This document shows positions 8,358-16,238 of a stretch of 64,000 nt of DNA, one piece after another. Both the position numbers and the translations under genes were made by a program. The notes under the pieces are model-generated. The model did not search any database and was not told where the DNA came from. It worked only from the letters and a program-made list of their open reading frames with translations. Within the stretch, counting starts at the first letter, position 1. Each line of letters begins with the position of its first letter. Source of the stretch: Candidatus Haliotispira prima (lineage in GTDB: Bacteria; Spirochaetota; Spirochaetia; SP-2023); the NCBI GenBank assembly GCA_029867005.1, contig CP123443.1:186001-250000 (forward strand), read 5' to 3'.

Positions 8358-9305
8358 TTAGATGTCGGTTTTAATTGACAACGCTGAAACCAGCGCACGC
8401 GAACCGGAGTCCTGCCGCCAGTTGGGCCAGTTGGTCGGAGAAAGACCGGAGTTTCGGTTCCATTCACTGCGTTCGATTATACGTTTTATAGCCCGCTGTG
8501 GCCCATAGACTACCGCAAATTTGCCGGCACCGAGATAGGCGATTGCTTCTTCCTTTTCCAGTTGAGTGCGCTCGGTCAGAGTTTGGAGGACGCATTGAAA
8601 ATGGGCCGATACAACGGAATCTGTCAGGGCTCTGTCTCCCGCCCCAAAGTCGGAAGAGTTTGGGGACTCTTCACCTTGGGATTGCCCTTGGGAAGGAAAC
8701 TCCCCAAGTTGGATTTCCAAGGCTTCCAAGATGTCCACATTGGCAGAGATGGTCTCATTGCAGATACCACACCGCAAGTCCTGGGGTTGGGACGGGAGAT
8801 CAATTTGGTTGTATTCCGGGCGGTAGCTTCGCCTCTGAAGGGCACCGGGTTTACGTATCCTGGCCCCGAACAGGTCGTAGGTTTGGTCTTGGTTCCGGCC
8901 TCGTTTGCCGTCTCTCTGTCTATCCCTGTTTGGCAGGCTTTGCCCCGCATTCCGGCCGCGCCTCCGCTGCCCTCCCTCGGCATAAGTCCCATTGATTTTT
9001 GGAGTTCCCTTGCCCCCGAGAGCCTCTTTGTCTCCGAGAGTTTCTCTGTTTCTAAGGACTCCTTTGGCCCTGGGGACTCTCTTGCCACCGGAACGGCCGG
9101 GGTTTTGCCCCTTCACCTGTTTTGCCTGCCTCTCCGGTTTTGCTCTTCCGGAAGCATTTCTTTCCTTGGCAGGGTATTCTTTGGTTTCGGACGAAGTATT
9201 TTTTGCCGGGCTGCCGGCTTGACCGGTTTGATTGCCGTTATGGCTTCTTCTCCTGCGGTTCCTTTTGTTGCTGCGTTTTGGCTCTGTAGTATTGGCACTC
9301 GACAT
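8358..9305 (-). CDS. Conserved spirochaetal-type hypothetical protein with basic low-complexity N-terminus and CxxC...HxxC module
   Basis: 315 aa from the ATG at 9303-9305, chosen because GAGG lies eight bases upstream; a longer reading to 9392 has no ribosome site. Residues 1-165 are very rich in Arg, Lys, Gly and Asn (RNRRRRSHNGNQ and repeated ETLGDKEALGGKG), consistent with nucleic-acid binding or disorder. Residues 185-300 contain CGICNETI, then AHFQCVLQTL and AYLGAGKFAVV, a pattern like a small zinc-binding domain that I associate with uncharacterised Treponema proteins. First gene of the minus-strand cluster, 24 bp ahead of the NusG-domain-II gene. Function unknown. Confidence 0.65.
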   Translation of the reverse strand: MSSANTTEPKRSNKRNRRRRSHNGNQTGQAGSPAKNTSSETKEYPAKERNASGRAKPERQAKQVKGQNPGRSGGKRVPRAKGVLRNRETLGDKEALGGKGTPKINGTYAEGGQRRRGRNAGQSLPNRDRQRDGKRGRNQDQTYDLFGARIRKPGALQRRSYRPEYNQIDLPSQPQDLRCGICNETISANVDILEALEIQLGEFPSQGQSQGEESPNSSDFGAGDRALTDSVVSAHFQCVLQTLTERTQLEKEEAIAYLGAGKFAVVYGPQRAIKRIIERSEWNRNSGLSPTNWPNWRQDSGSRALVSALSIKTDI

Positions 9306-9994
9306 TTTGTTATCCTCACGGTTGTCCGTATGCTGTGGGCTTTGTTCGGTATGGGACCGCAGCATGCTGTATTTGGCGGTGTCGCTGCTCACGCTCCGGC
9401 CCGCCCGCCCTTTCGTTCTCCGGTTTCTTTCACTCTTTGTCTTTTGGGCTCTCTACTCCGCTCCGCCCGCTGACTTTACATGGGCAAACGGTCTCGGCTT
9501 TCCATAAGCATCGGAGAACTCCCAGGACCCCATTGTAAAGGTTATACTAAAATGTATAAATACCACACCTGAGAAATGTTTCGGGGAATGTTTCGAGGAA
9601 GAATGGTTTCCGGTGTGGCTGTAATATCAGGTTCTGATCGAACGGTCACGATTCCTTACGGTTCCTTTTTTGCCCGATTTGTGTTGTACCTGTCGCAGCT
9701 TGATTGTCGTGGCCCAAATAATTACCATGCCACGGCAAAGCTTAGATTGCCGTGAGACTTGGACTTGTGCAAACGATGTATCCGCTCAGAGTTCTCTATT
9801 TTCCATTCTCTATTTGTGTTTCATTGGTGTTTGCGGTGGCTGCCATCGTTTTGAACGGGGCAGATCCCGCTTTGTAATATAGTACCCGAGGACTATTTTG
9901 AATAGGTTCCGATTCCACAAGTTTGCGAAGGATTTTTCTGCTTTGTAATATAGCACTCAGAGCGTACGCTCGCGCGACGCTACAAGGAGTTTTC
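9306..9994. other. Divergent intergenic region
   Basis: About 690 bases between the minus-strand cluster and the pantothenate/CoA genes; it must hold promoters for both directions. An exact 14-base direct repeat, GCTTTGTAATATAG, occurs at 9869-9882 and 9940-9953 (71 bases apart), the second copy about 40 bases before the first gene, so it may be a regulatory site. Several weak -10-like A+T boxes are visible near 9540-9560. No RNA gene was recognised. Confidence 0.4.
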
Positions 9995-10360
9995 ATGGAG
10001 TCAAAATCATCGCCCACACCCGTCGGCCGGAATGGCCGAAGCCGGGCGGGGTATATAAATCGTTTTGTGCTCAGCAGTCTGTTGCTGAGTTTGGTGTTCT
10101 TCCTTTGGTGGTTTGGTTGGCCCCTGCTGAGCCTGCACAGTGGCCTGGAGAACGTTTTGCAGCGGCTGTGGGGAGGCTTGCCGTTGTGGTTTTGGCTGAG
10201 CTGTGTCGCGAGCCTGTTTTTGTTGTTTTTCGCCGCAGTGTTCTTCCTGCCCAAAAAAGAGGAATATTTGAATGAGGATCCGGATGGGAATTTAAACAAG
10301 AGTTTGGATAAAGCCCAAGGCAGGGATTTGAACACTGTTACGGAAGAGGTTCGCTCATGA
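9995..10360 (+). CDS. Small membrane protein preceding panF (YhdT/DUF997-like)
   Basis: 121 aa with two membrane segments (about residues 25-45 and 60-85) and a polar C-terminal tail. The ATG at 9995 follows AAGGAG at 9984-9989. Its stop codon overlaps the panF start in ATGA, so the two are translationally coupled. In enterobacteria panF is likewise preceded by the small YhdT membrane protein; by position and topology this is the counterpart, though sequence similarity cannot be measured here. Possible accessory subunit of the symporter. Confidence 0.6.
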   Translation: MESKSSPTPVGRNGRSRAGYINRFVLSSLLLSLVFFLWWFGWPLLSLHSGLENVLQRLWGGLPLWFWLSCVASLFLLFFAAVFFLPKKEEYLNEDPDGNLNKSLDKAQGRDLNTVTEEVRS

Positions 10361-11883
10361 TTGCCGGCATTCTCGTATACTTTGCTCTGCTGATCGGTAT
10401 AGCCCTGTACAGTCAGAACCGCAGCAAATTGTCCGGAGACAGGGCCCTCGATTACTTTTTGGGGGGCCGCAAACTGGGCATCATCCCCTTGGCTATGACT
10501 ACGGCAGCCACGTATATCAGTGCGTCTTCGTTTATTGGCGGGCCGGGAGTAGTCTACAATCGGGGTTTGTCCTGGGTCTTTCTGGCCGCAGTGCAATACC
10601 CTGTCAGCCTGTTGATGATGGGCGTGCTGGGGAAGCAGTTACAGCAGTTGGGGCACAAGCACAAGCTCTACGACCTAGCTGATTATATTCAATTGCGCTA
10701 TCGTTCGCGTCTGTACAGTAAGTTTTGTGCAGTACTGATTGCCGTGGTATTATTACTGGGTCTGATGATCGCCATTATGGGTGGCAGCCGGCTGTTGCAG
10801 GGGGCTCTGGGACCTTTACAGGGGGGGGAGGGGCTCAGCTATCGGAACGCCTTGTTCATTTTCAGTTTGGCTTTGGCCATCTATACCCTGTTGGGTGGCT
10901 TCCGAGCCGTGGTGCTGACGGACATCCTGCAAGGGGCCTGGATGCTGTTGACCGGCTTCATTTTGCTGTTTTTTCTGTGGCATAAGGCCGGCGGTGCCGC
11001 CGGCCTTACCCGCTTTGCCGCCGAGAACCCGGATTTGTTTCGGGCTGACAGTGGCGGTGCCCAGCCACTTAGCTACACGATCAATTTTACTATTCTGGTG
11101 GGCTTTGGCATGATCGTGCAACCGATCAGCTTTTCGCGTCTGCTGGCTTTCGGAAAAGGTAAGAGTCTGCGTAAGAGCATCCTAATTTCTATGGCTGTAA
11201 TTGGAATGCTGACCTTTTTGCCTCATTTCATTGGTTTTCTGGGCCGCATTGTACTGCCCGGTCTGGATCAGCCCGACCAACTGATGGGCCGTATCAGCCA
11301 ATTGTTTCGTGTGCCGCAATCCGGCTACGGCATATGGGGCCGCATTTTTAGCGGTATGTTGGTCAGTGCTATGCTGGCAGCTATCATGTCTACGGCCGAC
11401 TCGACACTCAATACTTTGGGTTTGACCATCTACCGGCACCTCCTGCCGCGTCGTGTCAGCAGCTATAGCAGGCGTGATAAAGAGGGAAAGGACGGGGAGC
11501 GGAGTCACTTCCTGCTCAGTCGCCTGCTGGCGGGGGCTGCCATTGTGTTGGTAGCCTTGCTGGCTCTGGAGCCGCCCAAACTCTTGGTAGTGCTCAATCT
11601 CTATACGCTGGGGACGACTCAAGTGGCTCTGTTGTGGCCGGTGGTTCTTGGTATGTTCACGCGTCGTCCGGACGTGCGTGCGGCCCTCAGTTCCAGTTTG
11701 GCCGGCTTGATGTCTTATTTTCTGTTGAACAGGCTCTATCCCAATTTTGGGGGTGCGGCTCTCTTGCCTTATTGCCTGTTGATTGGCATCGTGGTCTACT
11801 TTGGCGTGGCCTTTTATACGGCCAAATGTGTTGTCAATCATGCTGCCGGCGGAACAGAGCGGTCGTCTAAGGCCAAGTCATAA
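10357..11883 (+). CDS. panF: Sodium/pantothenate symporter
   Basis: 508 aa, about 13 membrane helices, solute:sodium symporter family. Family features: an N-terminal DYFLGGRKLG segment, the AATYISASSFIGGPG motif, and the MSTADSTLNTL sodium-site motif near residue 345. The PanF assignment rests on overall resemblance and on the location just upstream of coaBC, so uptake of pantothenate and its conversion to coenzyme A are encoded together. Start overlaps the preceding small membrane protein by four bases. A charged insertion of about 20 residues (SRRDKEGKDGERSH) sits in a cytoplasmic loop. Confidence 0.82.
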   Translation: MIAGILVYFALLIGIALYSQNRSKLSGDRALDYFLGGRKLGIIPLAMTTAATYISASSFIGGPGVVYNRGLSWVFLAAVQYPVSLLMMGVLGKQLQQLGHKHKLYDLADYIQLRYRSRLYSKFCAVLIAVVLLLGLMIAIMGGSRLLQGALGPLQGGEGLSYRNALFIFSLALAIYTLLGGFRAVVLTDILQGAWMLLTGFILLFFLWHKAGGAAGLTRFAAENPDLFRADSGGAQPLSYTINFTILVGFGMIVQPISFSRLLAFGKGKSLRKSILISMAVIGMLTFLPHFIGFLGRIVLPGLDQPDQLMGRISQLFRVPQSGYGIWGRIFSGMLVSAMLAAIMSTADSTLNTLGLTIYRHLLPRRVSSYSRRDKEGKDGERSHFLLSRLLAGAAIVLVALLALEPPKLLVVLNLYTLGTTQVALLWPVVLGMFTRRPDVRAALSSSLAGLMSYFLLNRLYPNFGGAALLPYCLLIGIVVYFGVAFYTAKCVVNHAAGGTERSSKAKS

Positions 11884-11986
11884 ATTGCGGGCAGAACCAT
11901 TTCGGGCAGGACCTTTCCGGAAGGTCGCCTCTCCCGCCGTTGTTAGGGGAAGGCGGGATTCTCCGAAAATTCTTAAGGATAAACCA

Positions 11987-13414
11987 ATGAACACAGCAGA
12001 CAAAGAGGTTTCGGGAGCAAGTGATTGTATGGCTGAGTACGATGCGCACGGGCGCGATAGGTACGGGCAGAGTAAAGGAAATATTCTGTTGGGCATCTGT
12101 GGGGGCATCGCCGCTTACAAAATTCCCGGCTTGGTATCTCTTTTGGCTCAACAGGGATATCGGGTGCGTGTGGTGCTCAGCGAGGCCGGTGCCCGTTTTG
12201 CCAGCCGCGAGGCACTGGAGGTGCTGAGTGGTCGGCAAGTCTACAGCGATCTTTGGGAGCGTTATCAGGAGCAAGGTTCGGCGGGCCCGGCCGGCCCCGG
12301 ACCCGTAGGGTCTGAGGACGATGAAAGCCCTGAGAGCAGTCCGGTTCTGCATATTGCTTTGGTTGATGAAGCGGATATTTTTTTGGTGGCTCCGGCCAGT
12401 TACAATTGGGTCGGCAAGGCCGGTTCCGGCCTTGCCGATGATCTGCTCAGTACGCTGTTTGCGGCCTGGCCTTTGAAGGGCGAGAGAAAGAAACCACTGC
12501 TCTTTGCTCCGGCTATGAATCCGGAAATGTGGTGTAAGGACGTATTACAGGAAAATATTTCCCGGTTGGAGGAACAGGGTTGCCAACTGATTGAGCCGGA
12601 CAGCGGTTTTCTGGCTTGTCGGGCCGAAGGCCGAGGCCGAATGGTTGAAGCCGAAGAGCTGTATTGCCGGCTGGAATCTCATTTGAGATTTCGGGCAAAA
12701 AATCACTTATTATTGCAAGGTAAGAAAATACTGCTTACGGCAGGACCTACGCGGGAAGCATTGGACCCTGTGCGCTATATCAGCAATCGTAGCAGCGGGG
12801 GGAATGGTATCGCTCTGGCGTGTGCCGCCCGGGATTTGGGGGCCGAGGTAATCCTGATTTCCGGCATAGAGGAAACCAAGACTCGGTTGGGGGGGGGCTT
12901 TTCGCTCTCGCAGCAGCTCTTTGGCATTCGAGTGCTGAACTGTAACAGTGCTTTAGAGATGGCTCGGCACGCGGCAGATCATTTTGCCGACTGTGATTGG
13001 GCCGTGGCCGTGGCGGCGGTCTGCGATTTCCGCCCGGCCCGGGTAGAGGGAGAGAAAATGAAAAAGGAGCCCGGCCGGGAAAGCTACCACCTGGAATTTC
13101 GACTCAATCCGGACATCCTGGCTTGGTGGGGCGAACATAAGGAGCCCGGCCGGCAGAAGGTGCTGGGTTTTGCCCTGGAGAATGCCGGCGGCCCGGATGC
13201 GGCGGAACGGGAACAGGGCTATGCGCTGGGCAAACTGCGTGACAAGAATGCGGATGCTATCGTGCTCAACCGCCTTGGCAATTTGGAAGGCAACTGTGCC
13301 GAGGCCCAGCTGTTTTTTGCCGAGACTCCGGAACAGGGCCGCATCCTCGGCCCGCAGGACAAGCGTGATTTTGCTGCGGAGCTGCTGCTGCTGCTCTGTG
13401 AGCGTTGGTTATGA
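11987..13414 (+). CDS. coaBC: Bifunctional phosphopantothenoylcysteine decarboxylase / phosphopantothenate-cysteine ligase
   Basis: 475 aa from the ATG at 11987 (AAGGAT upstream); the frame runs back to 11783 inside panF without support. The N-terminal CoaC flavoprotein begins NILLGICGGIAAYKIPGLV and has FAPAMNPEMW and a CRAEGRGRM loop. The FMN-site motif usually read PASANT is here PASYNW. The C-terminal CoaB part starts LLTAGPTREALDPVRYISN and SSGGNGIALA, with KNADAIVLN near the end. Together they convert 4'-phosphopantothenate plus cysteine to 4'-phosphopantetheine, the central steps of CoA synthesis. About 25 extra residues precede the CoaC core, and a Pro/Gly-rich insertion (SAGPAGPGPVGSE) lies near residue 105. 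Confidence 0.9.
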   Translation: MNTADKEVSGASDCMAEYDAHGRDRYGQSKGNILLGICGGIAAYKIPGLVSLLAQQGYRVRVVLSEAGARFASREALEVLSGRQVYSDLWERYQEQGSAGPAGPGPVGSEDDESPESSPVLHIALVDEADIFLVAPASYNWVGKAGSGLADDLLSTLFAAWPLKGERKKPLLFAPAMNPEMWCKDVLQENISRLEEQGCQLIEPDSGFLACRAEGRGRMVEAEELYCRLESHLRFRAKNHLLLQGKKILLTAGPTREALDPVRYISNRSSGGNGIALACAARDLGAEVILISGIEETKTRLGGGFSLSQQLFGIRVLNCNSALEMARHAADHFADCDWAVAVAAVCDFRPARVEGEKMKKEPGRESYHLEFRLNPDILAWWGEHKEPGRQKVLGFALENAGGPDAAEREQGYALGKLRDKNADAIVLNRLGNLEGNCAEAQLFFAETPEQGRILGPQDKRDFAAELLLLLCERWL

Positions 13415-13595
13415 CAGGGTTGGCCGTTTCTCCCTAAAAATACTTTCTGTTCTTTTTGCTGTTCTGAAAATTACACTGATCGGTTAGAATGGTCTCGGAT
13501 TGCGTGCCAATTCCCGGCGAGAGACAGGATTCCATGTCTGCCGCCGCCGTTATCAGATATTTTGTGATCTTTGCATTCGAGCCGAGGAGGGGACC

Positions 13596-14669
13596 ATGGC
13601 GACACTGCGAAAGCGAAAAGCAGAAATGGAGAGCAGCAAGGAGCTTGAGCTGCTTTCCGGTGTCAATGAAGAAGATGGTTTGGAGTTTTGCGAGACCATC
13701 CGTCTGGAGATTGAACAAAGACGGATGTTGCCGCTGGACAAGTTCATGCAGGCCATTCAGGCTTTCAACGATTTATTCTCCCATTATTTGCGTAGCCATG
13801 GCTATAACCCGGATGCCCACGTCTTTGCCGTCCATAGTTTGCAGCATGGGCCCTACCGCATCGAACTGCGTCACTATCGGAAAACGGATGTCAATCCTTT
13901 GCTCGATGCCGACAAGCTACAGGCCTCTCCGGATTCTTCGCAGCCGATGTTGAGTGTTGTCAGAGATTCCGAGAGTGACAAAAGCGGCAATAAAAGTGGT
14001 GTGTGGGCCCTTGAATCGGCAAAGCACAGGGCCGGGAACGGGGCGCGGAACGGAGCCTTACAAGCCAATGAGAAGGCGTTGCCGCCGCGCCGGCCGGATG
14101 GGACGGAAAAGAATTTATTCTATCGTTTTGTCTTTCAGTTTTTGGAACCCAAGCTCAAGGATATCCTGCATAAGGCCGGGCGCAAACATTTGGGGCTGGG
14201 TACCATCCGCCTTAAGCAGCTACACATCTTTTTTGCTCTCGGTTCTTTAGACTTTTATTCCCGCACCGAAATTGTTGTGGTGCAGGGTAGCAACGGGAAT
14301 ATCTGTAAACTGAATTATAACGGAATGCAGGCCAATGCCATTGTAGACCAGTGTACCGAACTGATTGGCAGTCATCCGGACTTGGCGAAGACTCTGAACT
14401 ATCAAATATTGGCCTTTACTTCCCTTGCCCGGCGCAGAACCGATGAGTTGGAGAGTATCTGTGGTGTCATCCACGAGATTTCTCCTCAGCCGATTCCTGT
14501 GATTAGTGAAAATGAACAGATTAGCAGTGTGCTCAAAAAGATGTATTCGGGGGATGCTCTGTTTGTGCCCTACCTGGTGGCCGATGTTCAGTTGCGTTTG
14601 ATTGATAACAAGAGTGTGGGTGCCTATATCGTGCATAAATTGCACGCCAGAGGCGGACATAATTTTTAG
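13596..14669 (+). CDS. Hypothetical protein, unrecognised family
   Basis: 357 aa; ATG at 13596 follows GAGGAGGGG. No signal peptide or membrane segment is seen, so it is probably cytoplasmic. The N-terminal 30 residues are charged (LRKRKAEMESSKELE). Residues 30-115 are helical (FCETIRLEIEQRRMLPLDKF), a polar linker of about 50 residues follows, and the second half looks like a mixed alpha/beta domain (FYRFVFQFLEPKLKDI, later EIVVVQGSNGNICKL). No catalytic motif was recognised. It stands alone between coaBC and the lipoprotein-like gene. Codon use resembles the neighbours, so it looks native. Confidence 0.6.
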   Translation: MATLRKRKAEMESSKELELLSGVNEEDGLEFCETIRLEIEQRRMLPLDKFMQAIQAFNDLFSHYLRSHGYNPDAHVFAVHSLQHGPYRIELRHYRKTDVNPLLDADKLQASPDSSQPMLSVVRDSESDKSGNKSGVWALESAKHRAGNGARNGALQANEKALPPRRPDGTEKNLFYRFVFQFLEPKLKDILHKAGRKHLGLGTIRLKQLHIFFALGSLDFYSRTEIVVVQGSNGNICKLNYNGMQANAIVDQCTELIGSHPDLAKTLNYQILAFTSLARRRTDELESICGVIHEISPQPIPVISENEQISSVLKKMYSGDALFVPYLVADVQLRLIDNKSVGAYIVHKLHARGGHNF

Positions 14670-14708
14670 GGGATACGGATAGTCAAGAAGTCTGTTTGAG
14701 GTTATATT

Positions 14709-15962
14709 TTGTTGTTTGAAAATAACTTAATGGTTATGCTGCGGAATGTATATCTTAGGCGGCCCCCGAGCTGTATCGGTTCCGGATTACATCTATCCTG
14801 TTTGGGTTTTACCAAAATGTCTGCCAAGCTGTTCACGAAAATGTCTGCTAAATTATTTGTCAAGTTGCCTGCCAGGCGATTGTTGTTCTTGTTCTCGGTG
14901 TTGTTCTGTTCCGGTGCGTTTTTTAGCTGCCTGAAAACCGTCTATTTTGTCACCGACCCCTACTGGGAAACGGTGACAAACGTCGATTTCTTCCAAGTGC
15001 AAAGAATGGGGCTGAGCAGTGGCCATCTTGTGCGTATTATTGAAACGACGCAGGATACACCTTGGTTGGACCCGGAGGACTTGGTAGCCGAAGACTCCGC
15101 CGATGTCGTTTCGCTTAAGGTTCGCATGGAAGGTTTTCTGGCCGATGGGCACAAGATATTGCTCAGCCCTTATTGGCTGCGCTACTTGGAAGAGGAACCC
15201 CCGGAGTTTTCCCGGGGGCAACTGGTCCTTATCGATGGGGTATCGAAAAATCCCAAAGTTCAAAGTGTTATTGCTGATCTGGAGCTGGGTTATCGCGAGC
15301 TTGGTCAGATCGCCGGAGATTATGTACTGAAACATCCGGAACGCGAGCAGGTCATTGCGATGTTCTACCGTGGTATCAGCTACGACAAATATCTGGACTC
15401 GTTCACGGAGGGTTTCAGAGAAAAGAATCAGGATAGCTATAGTTTGGTTCGGCAGCGTTATTACTCGGCAGAAGTCAATGAGATGAATACCGCCTTGGAG
15501 GAGGTGGACCCGGCTAAAAACGTAATAGTGCTGGGTATGTCTCAGCTTTCTGACCTGGTATACCGGCAGCTTTCTACCGAGGAGAAGAGCTTGTTCATGG
15601 TAGAAAACTTCGGCGGTGTGAAGGATTCAAAAGGGCAAATTCTGGTGAGTCTGGATGTCAATTACCGCCTGTTGGTAAAAGATGCACTCACTCTGGCACC
15701 CTTGCAGGATGCCGAGCAGAGTGATGAGGTGCGGATCACAAGGCGACCACACGTGTTACATCTGCCCAGTCCGGAAATGCTTTTGGATATAGAACAGGTC
15801 CAAGACCTGGTTACGCTGACGTTGGAGAAGCGGGAGCGCGAATATAATCGTCTTGATCATCGTATATCAAGGGGTTGGGAAAAGGCTGCGGAGTTTTTTT
15901 TCGATTTCCGTATGCCTGATATTCCTTGGCCGGCTTGGCTGCGCAGTTGGCTCAATACGTAG
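14709..15962 (+). CDS. Putative exported lipoprotein, possibly periplasmic-binding-like
   Basis: 417 aa as read from the TTG at 14709, which has GAGG seven bases upstream; internal ATGs at 14730, 14817 and 14841 are alternatives. The last of these gives the cleanest signal peptide, ARRLLFLFSVLFCSGAFFSC, with FFSC as a possible lipobox. The mature part has alternating alpha/beta character (QVIAMFYRGISYDKYLDSFTE, then NVIVLGMSQLSDLVYRQL), like a type I periplasmic-binding fold, but no family is certain. It ends with basic and aromatic residues. The leader contains two copies of TKMSAKLF. Followed by a candidate terminator. Confidence 0.55.
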   Translation: MLFENNLMVMLRNVYLRRPPSCIGSGLHLSCLGFTKMSAKLFTKMSAKLFVKLPARRLLFLFSVLFCSGAFFSCLKTVYFVTDPYWETVTNVDFFQVQRMGLSSGHLVRIIETTQDTPWLDPEDLVAEDSADVVSLKVRMEGFLADGHKILLSPYWLRYLEEEPPEFSRGQLVLIDGVSKNPKVQSVIADLELGYRELGQIAGDYVLKHPEREQVIAMFYRGISYDKYLDSFTEGFREKNQDSYSLVRQRYYSAEVNEMNTALEEVDPAKNVIVLGMSQLSDLVYRQLSTEEKSLFMVENFGGVKDSKGQILVSLDVNYRLLVKDALTLAPLQDAEQSDEVRITRRPHVLHLPSPEMLLDIEQVQDLVTLTLEKREREYNRLDHRISRGWEKAAEFFFDFRMPDIPWPAWLRSWLNT

Positions 15963-15975
15963 GATTTTACACCAA

Positions 15976-16008
15976 ACCGGGGGAGTCCGGTCTTTCGGAG
16001 ATTTTTTT
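15976..16008 (+). terminator. Candidate rho-independent terminator
   Basis: ACCGG/CCGGT stem with a six-base loop, an overlapping TCCG/CGGA alternative stem, then seven T residues at 16002-16008, 14 bases after the stop of the lipoprotein-like gene. Stem is short, so strength is uncertain. Confidence 0.4.
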
Positions 16009-16238
16009 GAATGCTGTCAACGGCCTGCCTATGCGAAACTTTCGATCCGCAGACTCCCGCTTTTTTGTGCTTTTTACGAATACGTCCGCGTTTCTTCCTG
16101 TTTCTGCATGATGTTCCGGGGCTGTCTGTTGCCATTCCGGCACTCTGCCGCCCTGCTCTGATTCCTGACATGTTGTAAAATGGGGTAGGGCCGGCGTATC
16201 TTCCCATAATCGTGTCCGGGAATTACACTGCCCGCACC

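Noticed and set aside
8562-9473. 303-codon open frame on + over the basic-tail protein gene
   Set aside because: Low-complexity shadow of the Arg/Gly-rich gene on the other strand; no family features.
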